DNA of 64,000 bases from Haemonchus contortus (GCA_000469685.2 LS997565.1:22427740-22491739), one strand, 5' to 3'; counted from the first letter of the stretch, positions 1-11,922 are shown. Numbers and translations: made by a program. The notes: generated by a model not told the origin, from the letters alone.

Positions 1-2891
1 TGTCTGAAAACCCTCCCTCCATTTAGGCTTCCGAAACCATCCCAACGCGCTGAGTCTATATCTCAATTTTTTTTTTGTCTGAAAGGAAAATCTGAAAAAT
101 ACATAGATGAACTCCACTTTCAATATACTACTAGGCAATATGAAAATCATTCCCAAAATTAAATCAACACCTTCATCGCCCATTTTCTACACTGCTCTTT
201 CATTCTACCACCCTAGTCGATCCCTGATCTTCTACCATACATATGCACTTTTTATTAATTGTTGTTTCCGGTTCATCTTTTGTGAGTTGTTTGAGTATTT
301 TGTTATAGTTGTATATTTTAGAAAAGGTGAGATTGTTATGCTCATATATTATTCTCATTAAAGAGTACTCTTTATTATTAACCATGTGAGATTGCAGAAC
401 ATTCTCAATATGGTTGGAATTTCCTTGTAACTTTCTTTAAGTGGTCTTGTGGTTACACCAACTTACTGCTTTGACCATCTTTTACAAATTAGACAATAAA
501 CTTCATGTCTCGTTCTACAATATGTACCTGGCTATTTGTAGGTGTGAATTCTCGAACCTGTAACACTTGAACTTATAATTTTACTCGTATCACTAATATT
601 GCATACTTTACAATCTCTGTCACACTTGATACCTTCTTAATTATTACCAAAGTTTTTATGTTAATATTTTTCAGATAAGATAGCAATTGGTCCTACTCCT
701 TTTCAAATATAGTGCTATAGTAGTAATTACTGGCATTAAATGCATTGTAATTTTGTGACCTAAAATCTAAGTGTAGAAGCGGCCAAACTCTTACACAGAG
801 AGGGGTCTTACCGAAGTTTCGGCAGAGCTGCTGCCATTGGATAGCTCCTCTTCCTTTTTTTTGCTCTGTTGGAACGACTCACACTGTAGGCGCCAAAATT
901 TGACCCCTCTTGCCAATTTTGACTTTTATAAGCCCAATCCGTGTGAGCCCTATTTTTATATAGGTATGACCCTCTGAAAGTTAGAGAAATTGAAGTAGAA
1001 CTGTGAATACAGCGAGTTGTGATTAAAGAGTGGATAAATACATAATAAAATTTTTTCCTCTCCGCTTCCTTTGAATTTTTTTTATTTTTATGACTCCCTG
1101 ATAGAGATCATATGCGTTATATGGAAGAGAATGGGGCACCAAAAACGAGTACAGAGCGTTATTTAGTTGCCTGAGTAACATTGCAGCTACTGCAGTGCAA
1201 GTGCAAGTAGTACCATTGCTTTGATCCTGCGCTATGTGCATGGTAAGTTAACTTAATTTATTATTTATAATTAAGTCAATCGTATTAAATTGATGTGCAT
1301 ATAGAGAAAAATATTTTTTCAGAAGCCAGGCTTTGGTTTCTTTACCAAAGAAACAAAGTGGACGAGTGGAGAAGTCACGAGTCTGTGAAAGTCGCTCAGT
1401 ATTGTCTAAAATCGTGAGAATTGTGTCAGTGCCAAACCCTGAAGGAGCAGGATTACGCGACGCAGTTAGGAAGTTTCCGGAGGGAGTTATATTATGAGCA
1501 TCAATATGTTAATTTACGGTGGTGGTTTTATTGCCACTGAGGTATGAGAATACATCCGATCCAGAACCGTTAGGATGTGCACGCTCCGCAGGAAACAAAA
1601 ACAATACTCCTTCCTTCAGGTACAAGTTTGAAGATTTCAAGTTGTGAGTACTTATTAGCGGACCAATTAATTAAGGCTGAAATGTCATCCTCGTTTTGGT
1701 ACTTCTATATGGAAAAGGGTACAGAAAACTCGATGGAGTATAACCGGAAAAAACAGATCCATAAAACTACTCCGCGGTCAGACAATAAAAGTTGGAGATA
1801 TAGAGAACCTGAGGTAATATTTTTGAGTTGTTGCGCAAGTTTAAAAAACTAATTCGGCTGCTATAGTTTATATCTGAGGAAGCGGATAAGAAAATACTGC
1901 ATGGGGAACAAACATATGGTTCCTGAAGTACTAGTCAAAAATGGTTTTACATTACCATAAAATGCGTAGGACCAGTGAAAGTGAGTTGATTACTAATCTA
2001 CTTATATCCAGTTTAGTTAAATGTATGTTAGTTTTAAATAACATAAGTGTTGTTGGTAAATTAATAAATCAATGTATGTGCGAATCATTCAAAGCTTATA
2101 GAAGACCAAAGTATTATTGGGATAGAGCTATGATGACTGGAATGGAACTCCCGTTAAGGACCTATTGGCAAAACATGAGATGAATAATTATAGGGTATGT
2201 ATACATAACGACAAAGACGTGCAATGGATCAAAATGTATTCTCACAAATATAGGACGGCCGCTTAGTATGGGGTTCCTTCAGTTTTTAATCCATGATTCT
2301 TGAAAGTTCTTCTTTGGTAGTCCATCAAATCAGCTAGAGGTACAAACCTGTGGTATCGTTAATTTTGATCAATCAAATGTTACATATCTTCACAGGAAAG
2401 ACGAAACGTTTGGAGGCGTGGAACCGAAACTAGCGAATGCAGAAGCCTACAAACAGCGAGAAAGGAAGAGTGATAGAGAATTAGTGCTTTTGTTGATTAT
2501 AGAAGTTATAGTCCATTATGGATAAGTTAAGTGTTATATTTATAGAATTATAGTTATAGTTTCAGCAGTGAGTTATTCTCGAAAAGACTATACTGAATTT
2601 TATCTTTTTAGTGTTATAGTATTAAATGTGTTAAGCTTAACATCTATCGACACAGGGGACCACTGGTCCAAAAAATCACCACATCTGACAAGGGAGGCAA
2701 TCTCCCTAAAAAGTGTAATTAAAGGAGTGAATCCGTTCAACGGGACGATATTTGACACACTAGCGTTTCTTTCTTAGTTAGATTGACTTTAGAGCTGAAA
2801 CAATAAAAGGAAGAAACAAGAGCTTCTGTGATTCAATGTTTATTTATTGAATGTAAGTGATTCGTTTGCTTCAACTTCAGATAATCACTTC
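1..2891. other. AT-rich intergenic DNA, no gene recognised
   Basis: Reading frames here are short (under about 95 codons), AT-rich and show no domain, splice-supported exon chain or transposon motif that I recognise. A few T-rich tracts and a short self-complementary stretch near 1334-1352 are visible. I see no rRNA, tRNA or spliced-leader RNA gene. Confidence 0.5.
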
Positions 2892-2942
2892 GTTTTTTAC
2901 CTACCCCTGAGGCTCATCAGTGAATAGGGGTAGGTGAAAAAC
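2892..2942. repeat. Strong hairpin (17-bp inverted repeat)
   Basis: Two 17-nt arms (2892-2908 and 2926-2942) are complementary at 16 positions, with a G-T wobble at the other, around a 17-nt loop. The core of the stem is the run CCTACCCCT / AGGGGTAGG. It is not inside a recognisable gene. It could be a small RNA precursor, the tip of a foldback element, or chance. Confidence 0.6.
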
Positions 2943-3320
2943 AATTAAGGCAATATAAGTAGTGGTATAACAAAATAATAGTTAGTATAAAACATGGTAT
3001 TGGAATTAATACTTGGCATTAAAAAACCATAATAAGCACTGCTATAACTAGCATAGAATTAGATAAAGTAGAAAAGAAAGAAAGACCATAAATAGTAAAG
3101 ATTAGAACAATGTAAAAGTCTCTAACCAACCATTAAAATATGCGAAAAATGCGGTAAAGTACCAAAAAAAGAAAAGAAAGAAAGAAAAAAGACAAATGGA
3201 ACTAAATGGATAGTGTCAAGAGGTGATTAGAAAAGGTGATAGTGAAATAGAGAAATAGAGAAATAAGGAACCGATTCGAATCAAATTAACTAAGACAGAA
3301 TTAAAATAAGTAAGAAAGAG
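2943..3320. other. A/purine-rich non-coding stretch
   Basis: Strongly purine-biased on the plus strand, with repeated GAAAGA/AAATAGAG-like words and no open frame of note. It runs up to the left flanking direct repeat of the LINE nest. Confidence 0.4.
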
Positions 3321-3580
3321 TATGTAAACTAGTAAGAAGAGTACCTATTTGAAAGCAATATTCATGAAATAATCAATTACGCAGCCAAATGAACGCTCGC
3401 AAGAAATAAGATCCTCCAAAAGACCTTGACGTCCCAGACTTTTCCAGCCGGGAAACCGCTGGTTTCAGGAGATGAGCCGGGCAATCTTTCTTCAATCTTC
3501 GTTATTGGCTACAAGTTGTTTGTAGTGATGGTATAGAGCACCTTGCTGAAATAATGCTCAGTCGAAAGAATGTCAAAATC
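3321..3580 (+). repeat. Left ~260-bp direct repeat flanking LINE nest
   Basis: Roughly 80% identical by eye to 10279-10546 in the same orientation, through blocks such as GAAAGCAATATTCATGAAAT and ATCCTCCAAAAGACCTTGACG. It lies immediately 5' of the CR1-like LINE leader, and its partner lies immediately 3' of the LINE tail. It may be the LINE 5' UTR (head-to-tail arrangement), a duplicated target segment, or a separate dispersed repeat that was split. Confidence 0.75.
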
Positions 3581-3824
3581 AAATTATATAAACAACATCG
3601 ATGTCGTCCGGAGCGGTAACGTTATTGCCGGCTGTCGTGAGTTTTTTACTATAATAATTTGTTTCTACGAGTACCACCTCCTTAAAATCTCTAGATCTTT
3701 TCTGATTTTTAAGACTCTTCATTTGTAGTTTTTTTTACAGTTTTTGCCTGGTTTCTCTTATAAGTCTTGTGTTTTCTCAGCAATGTGTTTTCACCCCTCC
3801 TTGGTTGCCTGCTACTTGTGATTA

Positions 3825-4529
3825 TTGACTCAATATCGGGTAGATCAAAGGTCAAATAAGATACCATCCAAGCAGCAGCGCACTAAGAAAGCTTCGTTGA
3901 GCAGTTCTCAGCACTATCTAGTTCGACTAGCCAAGGAAAACACACAGACCATCAATCTTGGGGCGGAAAACTTCCAAAAAATGACGGCAATGGAGCCTCT
4001 TAAAAAGCATAATCGAACTCAACCAGATCCGGCTATAAAAAAATATGCTTATAACTCTGCCAGAGAAGATTCCATGGGATTCTCAGATTTCCTCGAAAGC
4101 GACAAGCTGGGCCGGAGCATAGTTATTTCAGGTTTGGTGGGAAGGGCAAGGTGGTCTTCGTCCATCAGCGCGTCAGTGGGACCTCGGAGACAAAGCTTTT
4201 GGGGATATGGACGCTTGGATGGAGAGTGCCGCCCGGTTGAAATGTATCGCATGGGGAAGCCGAATACCAATCGTCCTCGTCTAGTGAAGGTGGCCCTACC
4301 ATCCAGATGGCATCGGCGCCGTGTCCTCGCCAATGCACGTCTACTACGGAAGGCTGGGCTGCCGAATGTCTTTATACGGCGAAGCAAGACTGAGGATGAA
4401 AGGAAACATCAAGAAGCTCGAGAGCGTAATAAGTGTATTGGCACTCATGAATTCATGAATGGGTTGTTTGTCAAGGCCCAACTCAAGCGCGCTTCTGAAT
4501 TACCACGCAGGCGTTCGGAAAACCACTAA
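3825..4529 (+). pseudogene. CR1-like LINE ORF1-type protein fragment
   Basis: An open stretch of 234 codons. The second half carries features typical of CR1-clade ORF1/N-terminal proteins: GRSIVISGL around residue 95, ECRPVEMYRMGKPN around 132-146, then RPRLVKVALPS and the basic region RRRVLANARLLRKAGLPNVF with IRRSKTEDER. These LINE proteins bind RNA and escort the template. The first ATG is not reliable; the recognisable part begins near residue 80. The next recognisable LINE sequence is already in the reverse transcriptase, so the endonuclease portion is absent. Not a host gene. Confidence 0.7.
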
Positions 4530-4679
4530 CGCTGCATGGTAATTCTGTCGAAAGGTCTGCTCTGACCTTGACCGCCATCTGAAGAAGTTTTTATCTCGTT
4601 TCGAACGCCGCTTCGGGAACCAAGCATCACTGAAGCGTCTCCACCTCTTTCTCCGCTGAAAACTTAAATCGAAGTCAGG

Positions 4680-6235
4680 TTTAGCCCCTTCTAGAGGATC
4701 GGAACGGTACAAGGTCCTATAATTTTGCAAGTGTTTTTCTCAGAGCCCAGTTCATCCCCTAGCGTGATGGAGTGTTATTCAATCAATCTTCTAACTAACA
4801 ATCCTGATATCATTTTCCACCCATCTGTTGTTCGTACTAAATCAAAAAACTGAAGCCTTATTGAGCCATTCGACGGTATACCTCAAACTCTTATTGAGAA
4901 GTGCTACAATTCTCTATGCAAACCACTTGCTCACTTGTTCAACATATCGTTTCTTCTAGGAGAGGTTCCCAGGTTTTGGAAAAGAGCACTTCCACAGCTG
5001 CTATGGTGATGAAGAAGATGATGTTTGATAAGGCTTCTAGGCCTGGTTTGAAATTTTCACCTCATTCCAGGAGAGCAGGATGGTTTCCTTCCTGGGGCCT
5101 CTACCTGTTACTAACCTCCTCGATACATTTTATGGATGTATGCCGGGCTATCAACAATGGTAAATCCGTAGATGTTATCCCACCTTGATCTTTTGAAAGC
5201 TTTCGATGAAGTTTTGTTATCCCAAGCTAACCAGTAAGTTGGAGCGCTACGGTATCCGAGGTGACACCCTTAGAAGGATAAGGTCATATCTTTCTGATAA
5301 AAGTTTTACTGTTCGTATCGCAATAGTTTCTCTGGTAGCTACCCTTGCACCCGTGGCACTCCGCAACGCGGGGTTCTGCCTCCACTATTCTTCTTGGTTT
5401 ACGCAGTTGAAGTACCTCAGCTCCTTAGAACATGCGGGGAAGTTTCTCGTGTAAATTTACGCCGATGATATCAAAGTTTACGCTGCCTTTAATGATAGGA
5501 ACTGTGGAGTAGTGCAGCAAGCACCTAGACTGTCTGTGCAGAGAATGAATGAATGGGCTTCCTTGAACCTCAATAAATACTTAGTGATGCATTTCGGCAA
5601 TTCTGTCCGAAATGATTACGTAGTGAACGGCGTATCTCTCCCAAGTTCGAGGTCTATTCAAGATCTTGGGTTTACTTCAATACTAGTTTGATGTTTTTTC
5701 GCCACGTTGACAGTGCCGTTAAGAAAGCATTTGCTGCCATATTCCTGATAATGAGAAATACGAGATGTTCCGATTCGCCTATACTGCTGTGTCTCTACAA
5801 AGCATATGTGTTGCCCCACTTAGAAGTATTGCTCGCAAGTATGGGCCCTTCTCTCAAAAAAAGTACTCGAAAGATTGAAAGAGTTCAACACGTGTTTACT
5901 CGACTGTTGTGGTACAGTACAAGGCCCGCTGCAACCTTTCTCCCGTACCGAGAACGACTGAAATTGCTATCTCTTCATTCCTTGCAGTAATCGACGTGTA
6001 ATGTGTGACTTAGTGTTGTGTTTTTCGCGTCTTTCGGGAGGAAGTGAGGTTGCCTGCGAGTAAATACTGGATTTTCAGATCAACCAGTGGAAAGATTAGG
6101 TGGGGTTTAAGCCTCCACTATCCTGCCACTTCAATCCAAGTGCTGTTCTTTAATGTTCAATACCCTTTTTAACCGTTGTGAGGGATGGTTTGAGCTTCTT
6201 CCGCCCCCATGTCGTTCAAGCACCGCATAGTAAGA
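4680..6235 (+). pseudogene. CR1-like LINE reverse transcriptase, multiply broken
   Basis: Conserved RT blocks appear in order but jump between frames: PFDGIPQTLIEKCYNSLCKP (about 4870-4930), LFNISFLLGEVPRFWK, NGKSVDVI followed by LLKAF (about 5155-5205), KLERYGIRGDTLRRIRSYLS (about 5230-5290), the catalytic YADDIKVYAAF near 5458-5490, NEWASLNLNKYLVMHFG, then the C-terminal AYVLPHLEVLLASMGPSLKK and ERVQHVF region (5800-5900). Stops and frameshifts separate these blocks, so no enzyme can be made. In life such an RT copies its own RNA into a nicked target. Confidence 0.75.
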
Positions 6236-6676
6236 TATTTAAAAGTAGACTGAACGAGCTCGATCTCTTGTGCACTTTAGGCATTCCGGATCATACTTGA
6301 CGATTGCTATAACATTCGGTATTTCAGTTTCTCCCTTCAGCTGCCTTCTTAAATTCATGCTCCGACGTTTCACGTCAAGTGCTGGAGCTAGATTACTAGC
6401 AGCCATTCTCCAGTTTGCCCTCCCTTGATGAATTCCTCGTTTCCTTGTACTGTTTTGTAGAGCGTTCATCATCCGTATTTCTCTGATTACCTTTCTTACT
6501 CTTAGCAGCATTTGCCATTTTTAGTAGCCTTATTTTCTCCAGATTGTATCGGGTGACTTGTCCAATTCTTTACTTCACCTCTGCTTTACTGCTCTTTCTT
6601 CTCTTTCTCTGACGCAAGAAGCCGGTTAGGTGAAGTATGCTTTCGATGATGTTGAGGCCTTCATTTTTACGTGTGC

Positions 6677-6688
6677 TGGCTGTTTGAG
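6677..6688. repeat. Left target-site duplication of the RTE LINE
   Basis: The 12-mer TGGCTGTTTGAG occurs here and again at 9801-9812, exactly at the two ends of the RTE element. This marks a single target-primed insertion into the older CR1-like LINE. Confidence 0.85.
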
Positions 6689-6811
6689 AACTCCGCCGTT
6701 GCCGGTCCCAAGCCCGGATGAGAAAGGAGGAGGGTTGGTGCGAAAGGGCCGGCGACCCTTCACCCGTAAAAACGTCAATGCTAAACATATACGAAACATA
6801 TATCTGTTGCT

Positions 6812-7723
6812 TTGAGGGAACCAAAGTTCCGCTTTATGACGGATAACCTCCCGATTCGGAATGCGGTTTTCTCACCTAAAAATCAAACTTTTGTTGCTAC
6901 TTGGAATGTGCGCACGTTGAATCAGACTGGGAATCTTGCGCAGCTGCTGCGAGAATTCGAAGAATATCGATTGGACATCCTCGGAATTAGTGAAGTTCGA
7001 TGGCTCGGAACCGGTCGTATGACTAGTGGAAACAAGACTGTCCTACATTCGGGTCATGAGAATCGACATGAGAGAGGTGTTGGATTTGTCTTGAGTGGAC
7101 GTGCAGCTAAAGCACTTGAAGGATGGAACCCAGTGAGTGACCGAATAACATCTGCGAGATTTGTGACAAGGCACACTCGCATCACGATTATCCAGACCTA
7201 CGCACCTACGGAGGATTCGAACGACGACACAAAGAACGACTTCTGTGAGCTTCTTCAAGACACCATCGACAACGCACCAAGGAGAGACTTGAAAATTGTT
7301 CTTGGAGATTTCAACGCAAAAATAAACGGTAACAGATGCGGCTTCGAAAGCACAGTCGGACCATTCGCTTCTTCTGGAGAATTGAGCAATAACGGTGAGG
7401 GACTCATTTCGTTCTGTGATCACAATGAACTATGTATTGGAAACACCTATTTCCAACACAAACAGATCCATAAGAAAACCTGGCGCTCTCCGGACGGAAG
7501 AACGTTAAACGAAATTGATCATGTATGCATAAGCCGCAGGTGGAGGAGTTCCCTCCAAGATGTTCGTGTGCTTCGAGGTGCGGATATCGGCTCGGATCAC
7601 TACATGGTCAGAGCGGTGGTTAAACTCAGTACTCCATTTGCACGACCGTTCGCTGTAGAGAGAAATTGGAAGGATCCCAACCTTGCTTCGAGGCTTGCCT
7701 TGGAAATGCGGAAACCGATTTGA
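6812..7723 (+). pseudogene. RTE endonuclease domain (ORF2 N-terminus)
   Basis: 303 open codons with the exonuclease-endonuclease-phosphatase fold signature of LINE endonucleases: ATWNVRTLNQTG near residue 30 (the Asn and following block), DILGISEVRWLGTG near 54-67 (catalytic Glu in SEVRW), TYAPTEDSNDD near 128, VLGDFNAKINGNR near 162-174 (catalytic GDFNA), and IDHVCISRRW ... GSDHYMVRA near 240-266 (SDH motif). In the active element this domain nicks the target and is fused to the RT. Here the frame closes at 7723, where a frameshift moves the linker into another frame. It resembles host proteins often mis-annotated as craniofacial development protein 2-like. Confidence 0.85.
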
Positions 7724-9787
7724 CGCCTTGGAAGAAATCACGAACCTGGGAGGATGAGTGGACAGCTATAAGAGATACCATAAAAGTTTGCGCTGAGGAG
7801 GTAGTTGGTCGAAGACGTGGAAAGAGAAAAGAAGAATGGATCAAGGACAGCACGTGGCAAAAGATTGATGAGAGGAAGTACGCAAAACTACAGAGAGAAC
7901 AAGCCAAAACTAGTAGAGAGTTGGAAAAGGCAAAAAGGAGGTATACCGAATTGGACCGCCTGGTGAAGAAATCTTGTCGTGACGATAAGAACGACTGGCT
8001 GATAAGAAAAAGGTGCAGAAGCGCAGTACGCCGCTGATCATGGAGACTCGAAGACTTTGTGTCGCATTGTCCGTGAGTTGATAGGGAACCGGAACAATTC
8101 GAATGTACCGATCAGAGACAAAAATGGCAGGCTTCTCTCCAATAGCGATGAGCAGAAACAAAGATGGCTTGAATACTTTCGAGATATTCTCAAGCAGCCC
8201 AGTCCATCGACAACATACTGTTTTGACAACACGGACCCGGTTGAACAGCTCGAGCTAAAATACTGGCTACATAACGAAGGAGGAAGTAAGTGCAGCAATT
8301 GAGTGCTTCAAGAATAGGAAATCCCCTGGTCTAGACGAAATCTCTGCGGAACTATTGAAGGCAGGAAGCACCGTCGTGGTGGAAAAACTTGTGAAGTTAT
8401 TCAATCGGTGCTGGAGCCAAGGAGAAGTCCCAGAAGACTGGAGAAGAGGCGTCATTGTTAAAATACCCAAGAAAGGAAACCTGTCAGACTGCAGTAATTG
8501 GAGAGGTATCACGCTGCTATCTGTGCCGGGAAAAACCTTTTGCATTGTTCTGCTCCGACGAATTTGCACGGCTATTGACGGACGACTGAGGGAGGAACAA
8601 GCCGGATTCAGGAGCGGAAGATCATGCAGCGAACAAATCTTCACCCTCCGAAACATCATCGAACAGTGTGTTGAGTACGGCCAGCCGCTTGTCATCAACT
8701 TCGTTGATTTTAAAAAGGCTTTCGATAGTATTCACCGCGAGTCGCTATGGACTATCCTGAAAACATAAGGCGTACCGCAATCATTCATCAGCATTTTCAA
8801 GAATTTGTATCTCAACTCGTCTTGCTGCGTGAGGAAGGATACAGGATACACGCCGTTCTTCCAGATTGATACAGGAGTGCGGCAAGGATGCATTCTGTCT
8901 CCGGTCCTGTTCAACGTCTGTCTGGATTTCGTCATGAGGGAAACGATGAAGAAAGGAAGGGCAGGTATCAGTTGGCAAGCAGACTCACGGATTTGGATTC
9001 CGCTGATGACATAGCAGTTCTTGCTGAAGACGAAAATAAACTTCAGCAGGTCACTATCTGCCTCAGCAGAGAAGCGAGCATGATAGGATTACGTATCAGC
9101 GCCTGCAAGTCCAAAGTCATGAAGGTCGGCTTTGACCAAACGCAGCTGAACATCAGCGTTGACGATACAACGTTGGAAAACCGTTTGGCAATTTCACTTA
9201 CCTCGGAAGTACGATAACTCACAACGGTGATGCTGCAATGGAAGTTCGCATTCGAATAGCGAAAGCTGCTGCCGTATTCCGACGACTCCAGCCGTTATGG
9301 GCCAGTTCATCGATATCACAGAACATCAAGTTGCGCTTATATTACTCTATCGTAAATCCCTACGGCATTATATGCAAGTGAGACGTGGAAGAGTACTGCT
9401 AGCCTCGTCAAGAGATTGAACGCCTTTCATCAGAGATGCCTACGACGGATAATGAAAATACGCTACACGGACCACGTCACAAATGAGGAAGTTTTACGAC
9501 GTTGTGGTTCAAACTGCCTCCACGTGGTTGTGGCACAGCGTAGACTTCGACTGGCTGGTCACATTTTGCGCATGGCACAGCAACGAGTTTCACGAGTGGC
9601 CATGAACTGGATACCTCCAGGAGCCAAGCGAGGAAGAGGCCGTCCCAGAAACACGTGGAGACGAACGTTTGAGAATGATCTAAAGACCATAAATTTTTCT
9701 AGGAGCGGGGTAGAAATGATTGCGCAAGACCGGCAACAGTGGAAAAATCTCGTCGCCCGATGTGCTCTCCAGCACGGTAGGAACTAA
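7724..9787 (+). pseudogene. RTE reverse transcriptase, frameshifted
   Basis: Continuation of the RTE polyprotein in at least four frame segments. A basic linker (about 7700-8037) is followed by RIVRELIGNRNN with IRDKNGRLL (8057-8302), then the RT fingers/palm from GEVPEDWRRGVIVKIPKKGN through REEQAGFRSGRSC and FVDFKKAFDSIHRESLW (8355-8767), an in-frame nonsense codon at 8766-8768, TGVRQGCILSPVLFNVCLDF (about 8870), the catalytic block as DLDSADDIAVLAEDENK (about 8993-9045, where the usual aromatic residue before ADD is Ser), and the C-terminal block RRLRLAGHILRM with GRGRPRNTWRR (about 9540-9665). The stop at 9785-9787 abuts the TCTAAG repeats. Inactive. Confidence 0.85.
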
Positions 9788-9800
9788 GTCTAAGTCTAAG

Positions 9801-9812
9801 TGGCTGTTTGAG
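9801..9812. repeat. Right target-site duplication of the RTE LINE
   Basis: Second copy of TGGCTGTTTGAG, directly after the TCTAAG-repeat 3' end of the RTE. The older CR1-like LINE 3' UTR resumes here. Confidence 0.85.
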
Positions 9813-10278
9813 GATCCTATGAGACGATTAATCCCTTCCGTCTGAAGTCCCTTTCTTCTACTCGCTTGTGAATCCGAATCGAATTTGTTTGGTATCGAGC
9901 TTTGCTGTCAGCAAGCTCTAACTACTCTTGCCTCTCCTTGCATAATGGGCCAGTGTAACACGTAGAAGCCCTTTTTTCACGAGGGAAAACAGCTTTCCTG
10001 TTCATATGATAAAGGTCCCAGCATTTTTCCATAAATGCTCTTTTATGCTAACTTCTTGCTTCCGTCTCCCTTTCTTTCGCAATTACCCTTTTTCCTCTAA
10101 AGAGGCGTATATTTATTTCAACTCTGGTGTTATCTTCATTTTTTCTTAGGCTAATGTATACTTTTTTTTATTCTGTTTTCGAAGGATTATCGCCTTTCAG
10201 TTTCTGCTTTTGTGTTGTATGGCACACCTTTGGGTGTATTAAATAAATAAATAATAAAATCGACGACGTCAAAAAAAG

Positions 10279-10546
10279 TATGTAAATGAAATAGAAGAGT
10301 ACCCTATTTGAAAGCAATATTCATGAAATAGTCAATTATGCAGGCAAATGAATGCTCACAAGAAATGTGATCCTCCAAAAGACCTTGACGTCTCAGACTT
10401 TCCCAGCCCGAAACAACAGGTTTCCAGGAGATGAGCCCACCAATCTTAGCATAGTTATTGTCAACAAGTTGTTGGTAGTGATTATGTATATGTATATATA
10501 TATGGCACTTTGCTGGAAAAAGATTCAATCGAAAAAAATGTCAAAA
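10279..10546 (+). repeat. Right ~260-bp direct repeat flanking LINE nest
   Basis: Partner of 3321-3580, same orientation, about 80% identical. It begins about 20 bp after the CR1-like LINE tail. It holds an AT-dinucleotide run (TATGTATATGTATATATATATGG) not found in the left copy. Confidence 0.75.
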
Positions 10547-11843
10547 TGCGCATGAGTCCTTGAAACAGCCTTATACAGAGTTTCCAAAAATAATGGGCGC
10601 CTATTCATGGCAACATATTCAGATCTCCCAAGGTGGTGAACAATGAAATCACGTCAAGCACATTTGCTAACATTATGTGCTATTACTCAATATGCTACAA
10701 CCATATTCCAAAATATATTCCATAAGCGCAGATGAAGGCAATAAGCATGTTGCACACAGGTATCCCCCTCCATTTCTTTCTAACCGTTCTTGGGTTTTGC
10801 TTTTTTGGGACTCCAAACTGCGAATCCATTAGGTCGCCTTCTAATCAGGAAATGTATGGAGGAGCCATATAAGTTAAAGGCGCAGTTTACGATAAAAATG
10901 GTTTCTGACAATGAGTTCTCCCCTAGAAATACCCAGGGTCCACGGGTAACGGAAAGGACGAAATTCAACAGCCACGGCATAGTGGGAGTCCCGTTACTAG
11001 ATCGCCCGGAATTCCCGCCCCTCGATCGATGTCTTGTCAGACGATGTCGAGGCGATACAGATTGGAATATTCGTTTCAATACCCACACACAACTAGCTGA
11101 TGGGCGGGTGATGTAGCACTGTTTTTCTCCCATTTTATATTCTCCGTTATTGTTATTGCTGCTGCGATTCTGAATCTAATTTTGTATCTCAAGAGGATGA
11201 AAAAGGTGGGTTGTTTTGCTGTTACTAGGGTTCTCTAGATAGCACATGCTTACGAGTTAGCATATGCTTGCTTAATAAATTTTTGCTTACTATAGTCAGC
11301 TATTCGCACCAGAACCTACACCTACGCAATGAGACACATTGAATAGCTCGCCCAAACGCCCCATTCTTCTGCATTTCTCTGGTCTCAGTCCCGTCCAGCA
11401 CACTTTTTAACGATTTTTTGAAGCTTTTTTTCACCTCGGAAACACCGATTCACGCAGTTTCTTCGCCTTCATCGCACAATTTTCCATCTTATCTTCCATT
11501 TTTCGTCACAATTTGGATTACCCAAAATTGTCGTGAACTGTTCCTCTGAATCTGATAAGCAGGTTAGCTATTACTCTTTGCTAACGAAGTCGGGAAGCTA
11601 GCATCGGTTTCACTACCGGCAAGCTTGGCTCCGTGGGCTGGAGAACCGTCTTGCTGAAAGGACTACGAGCTGTTTCAGGGAACGAAATGGGAGTCAGTGC
11701 TTTACTACATCTATCAGTATGCACTTTGGGAACAAGTCTTTGACAATTTTCATGCCGGCACCGAGGGAAGGGCCCTACCATTGCCAAAAACTCCCTCAAT
11801 AAACATCATTTTGCTGTTTTTATGGCGACTTTTTTTGCGAAAG
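10547..11843. other. Intergenic, no gene; part of a dispersed repeat
   Basis: No recognisable coding sequence. A stretch near 11618-11755 resembles 40222-40345 (blocks such as CTCCGTGGGC/CTCTGTGGGC and GAAAGGACTACG/GAAGGACCACGG), which points to an old dispersed repeat. The 108-117 codon frames around 10780-11133 lie opposite each other and match nothing I know. Confidence 0.45.
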
Positions 11844-11845
11844 TA

Positions 11846-11875
11846 TTAGGTCGTGAAGAAAGTTCTTGCGTTTTT
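11846..11875. repeat. Left terminal inverted repeat of mariner
   Basis: 30 nt identical to the reverse complement of 13098-13127, with TA immediately outside (11844-11845). Confidence 0.93.
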
Positions 11876-11922
11876 GCGCCTCAAATTTCAAATGCACATG
11901 TCTTGGCTTAAACAAAACCTCA

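Larger units (their letters stand above)
6689..9800 (+). mobile_element. RTE-type LINE, full length but mutated
   Basis: 3.1-kb non-LTR retrotransposon. It has a short GC-rich 5' UTR (from 6689, with CCGGTCCCAAGCCCGGATG), an apurinic-like endonuclease (6812-7723), a reverse transcriptase spread over several frames (7724-9787), and a very short 3' UTR of TCTAAG hexamer repeats directly after the stop codon, all characteristic of the RTE clade. A perfect 12-bp target duplication brackets it. The endonuclease is open, but RT has several frameshifts and stops, so this copy is not autonomous. It is younger than the CR1-like LINE it splits. Confidence 0.9.
3581..10258 (+). mobile_element. CR1-like LINE, decayed, interrupted by RTE
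   Basis: This non-LTR retrotransposon has, in order, a leader (about 3581-3824), an ORF1-like region (3825-4529), a degenerate reverse transcriptase (about 4680-6235), a 3' UTR split by a younger RTE element (6689-9800), and a tail ending in a GTATTAAATAAATAAATAA-type repeat near 10225-10258. The protein order and the (AATA)n tail without poly(A) match CR1-like LINEs of nematodes (family knowledge). The endonuclease domain expected between ORF1 and RT is missing, so the copy was internally deleted as well as point-mutated. The 5' boundary is uncertain. Confidence 0.75.
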
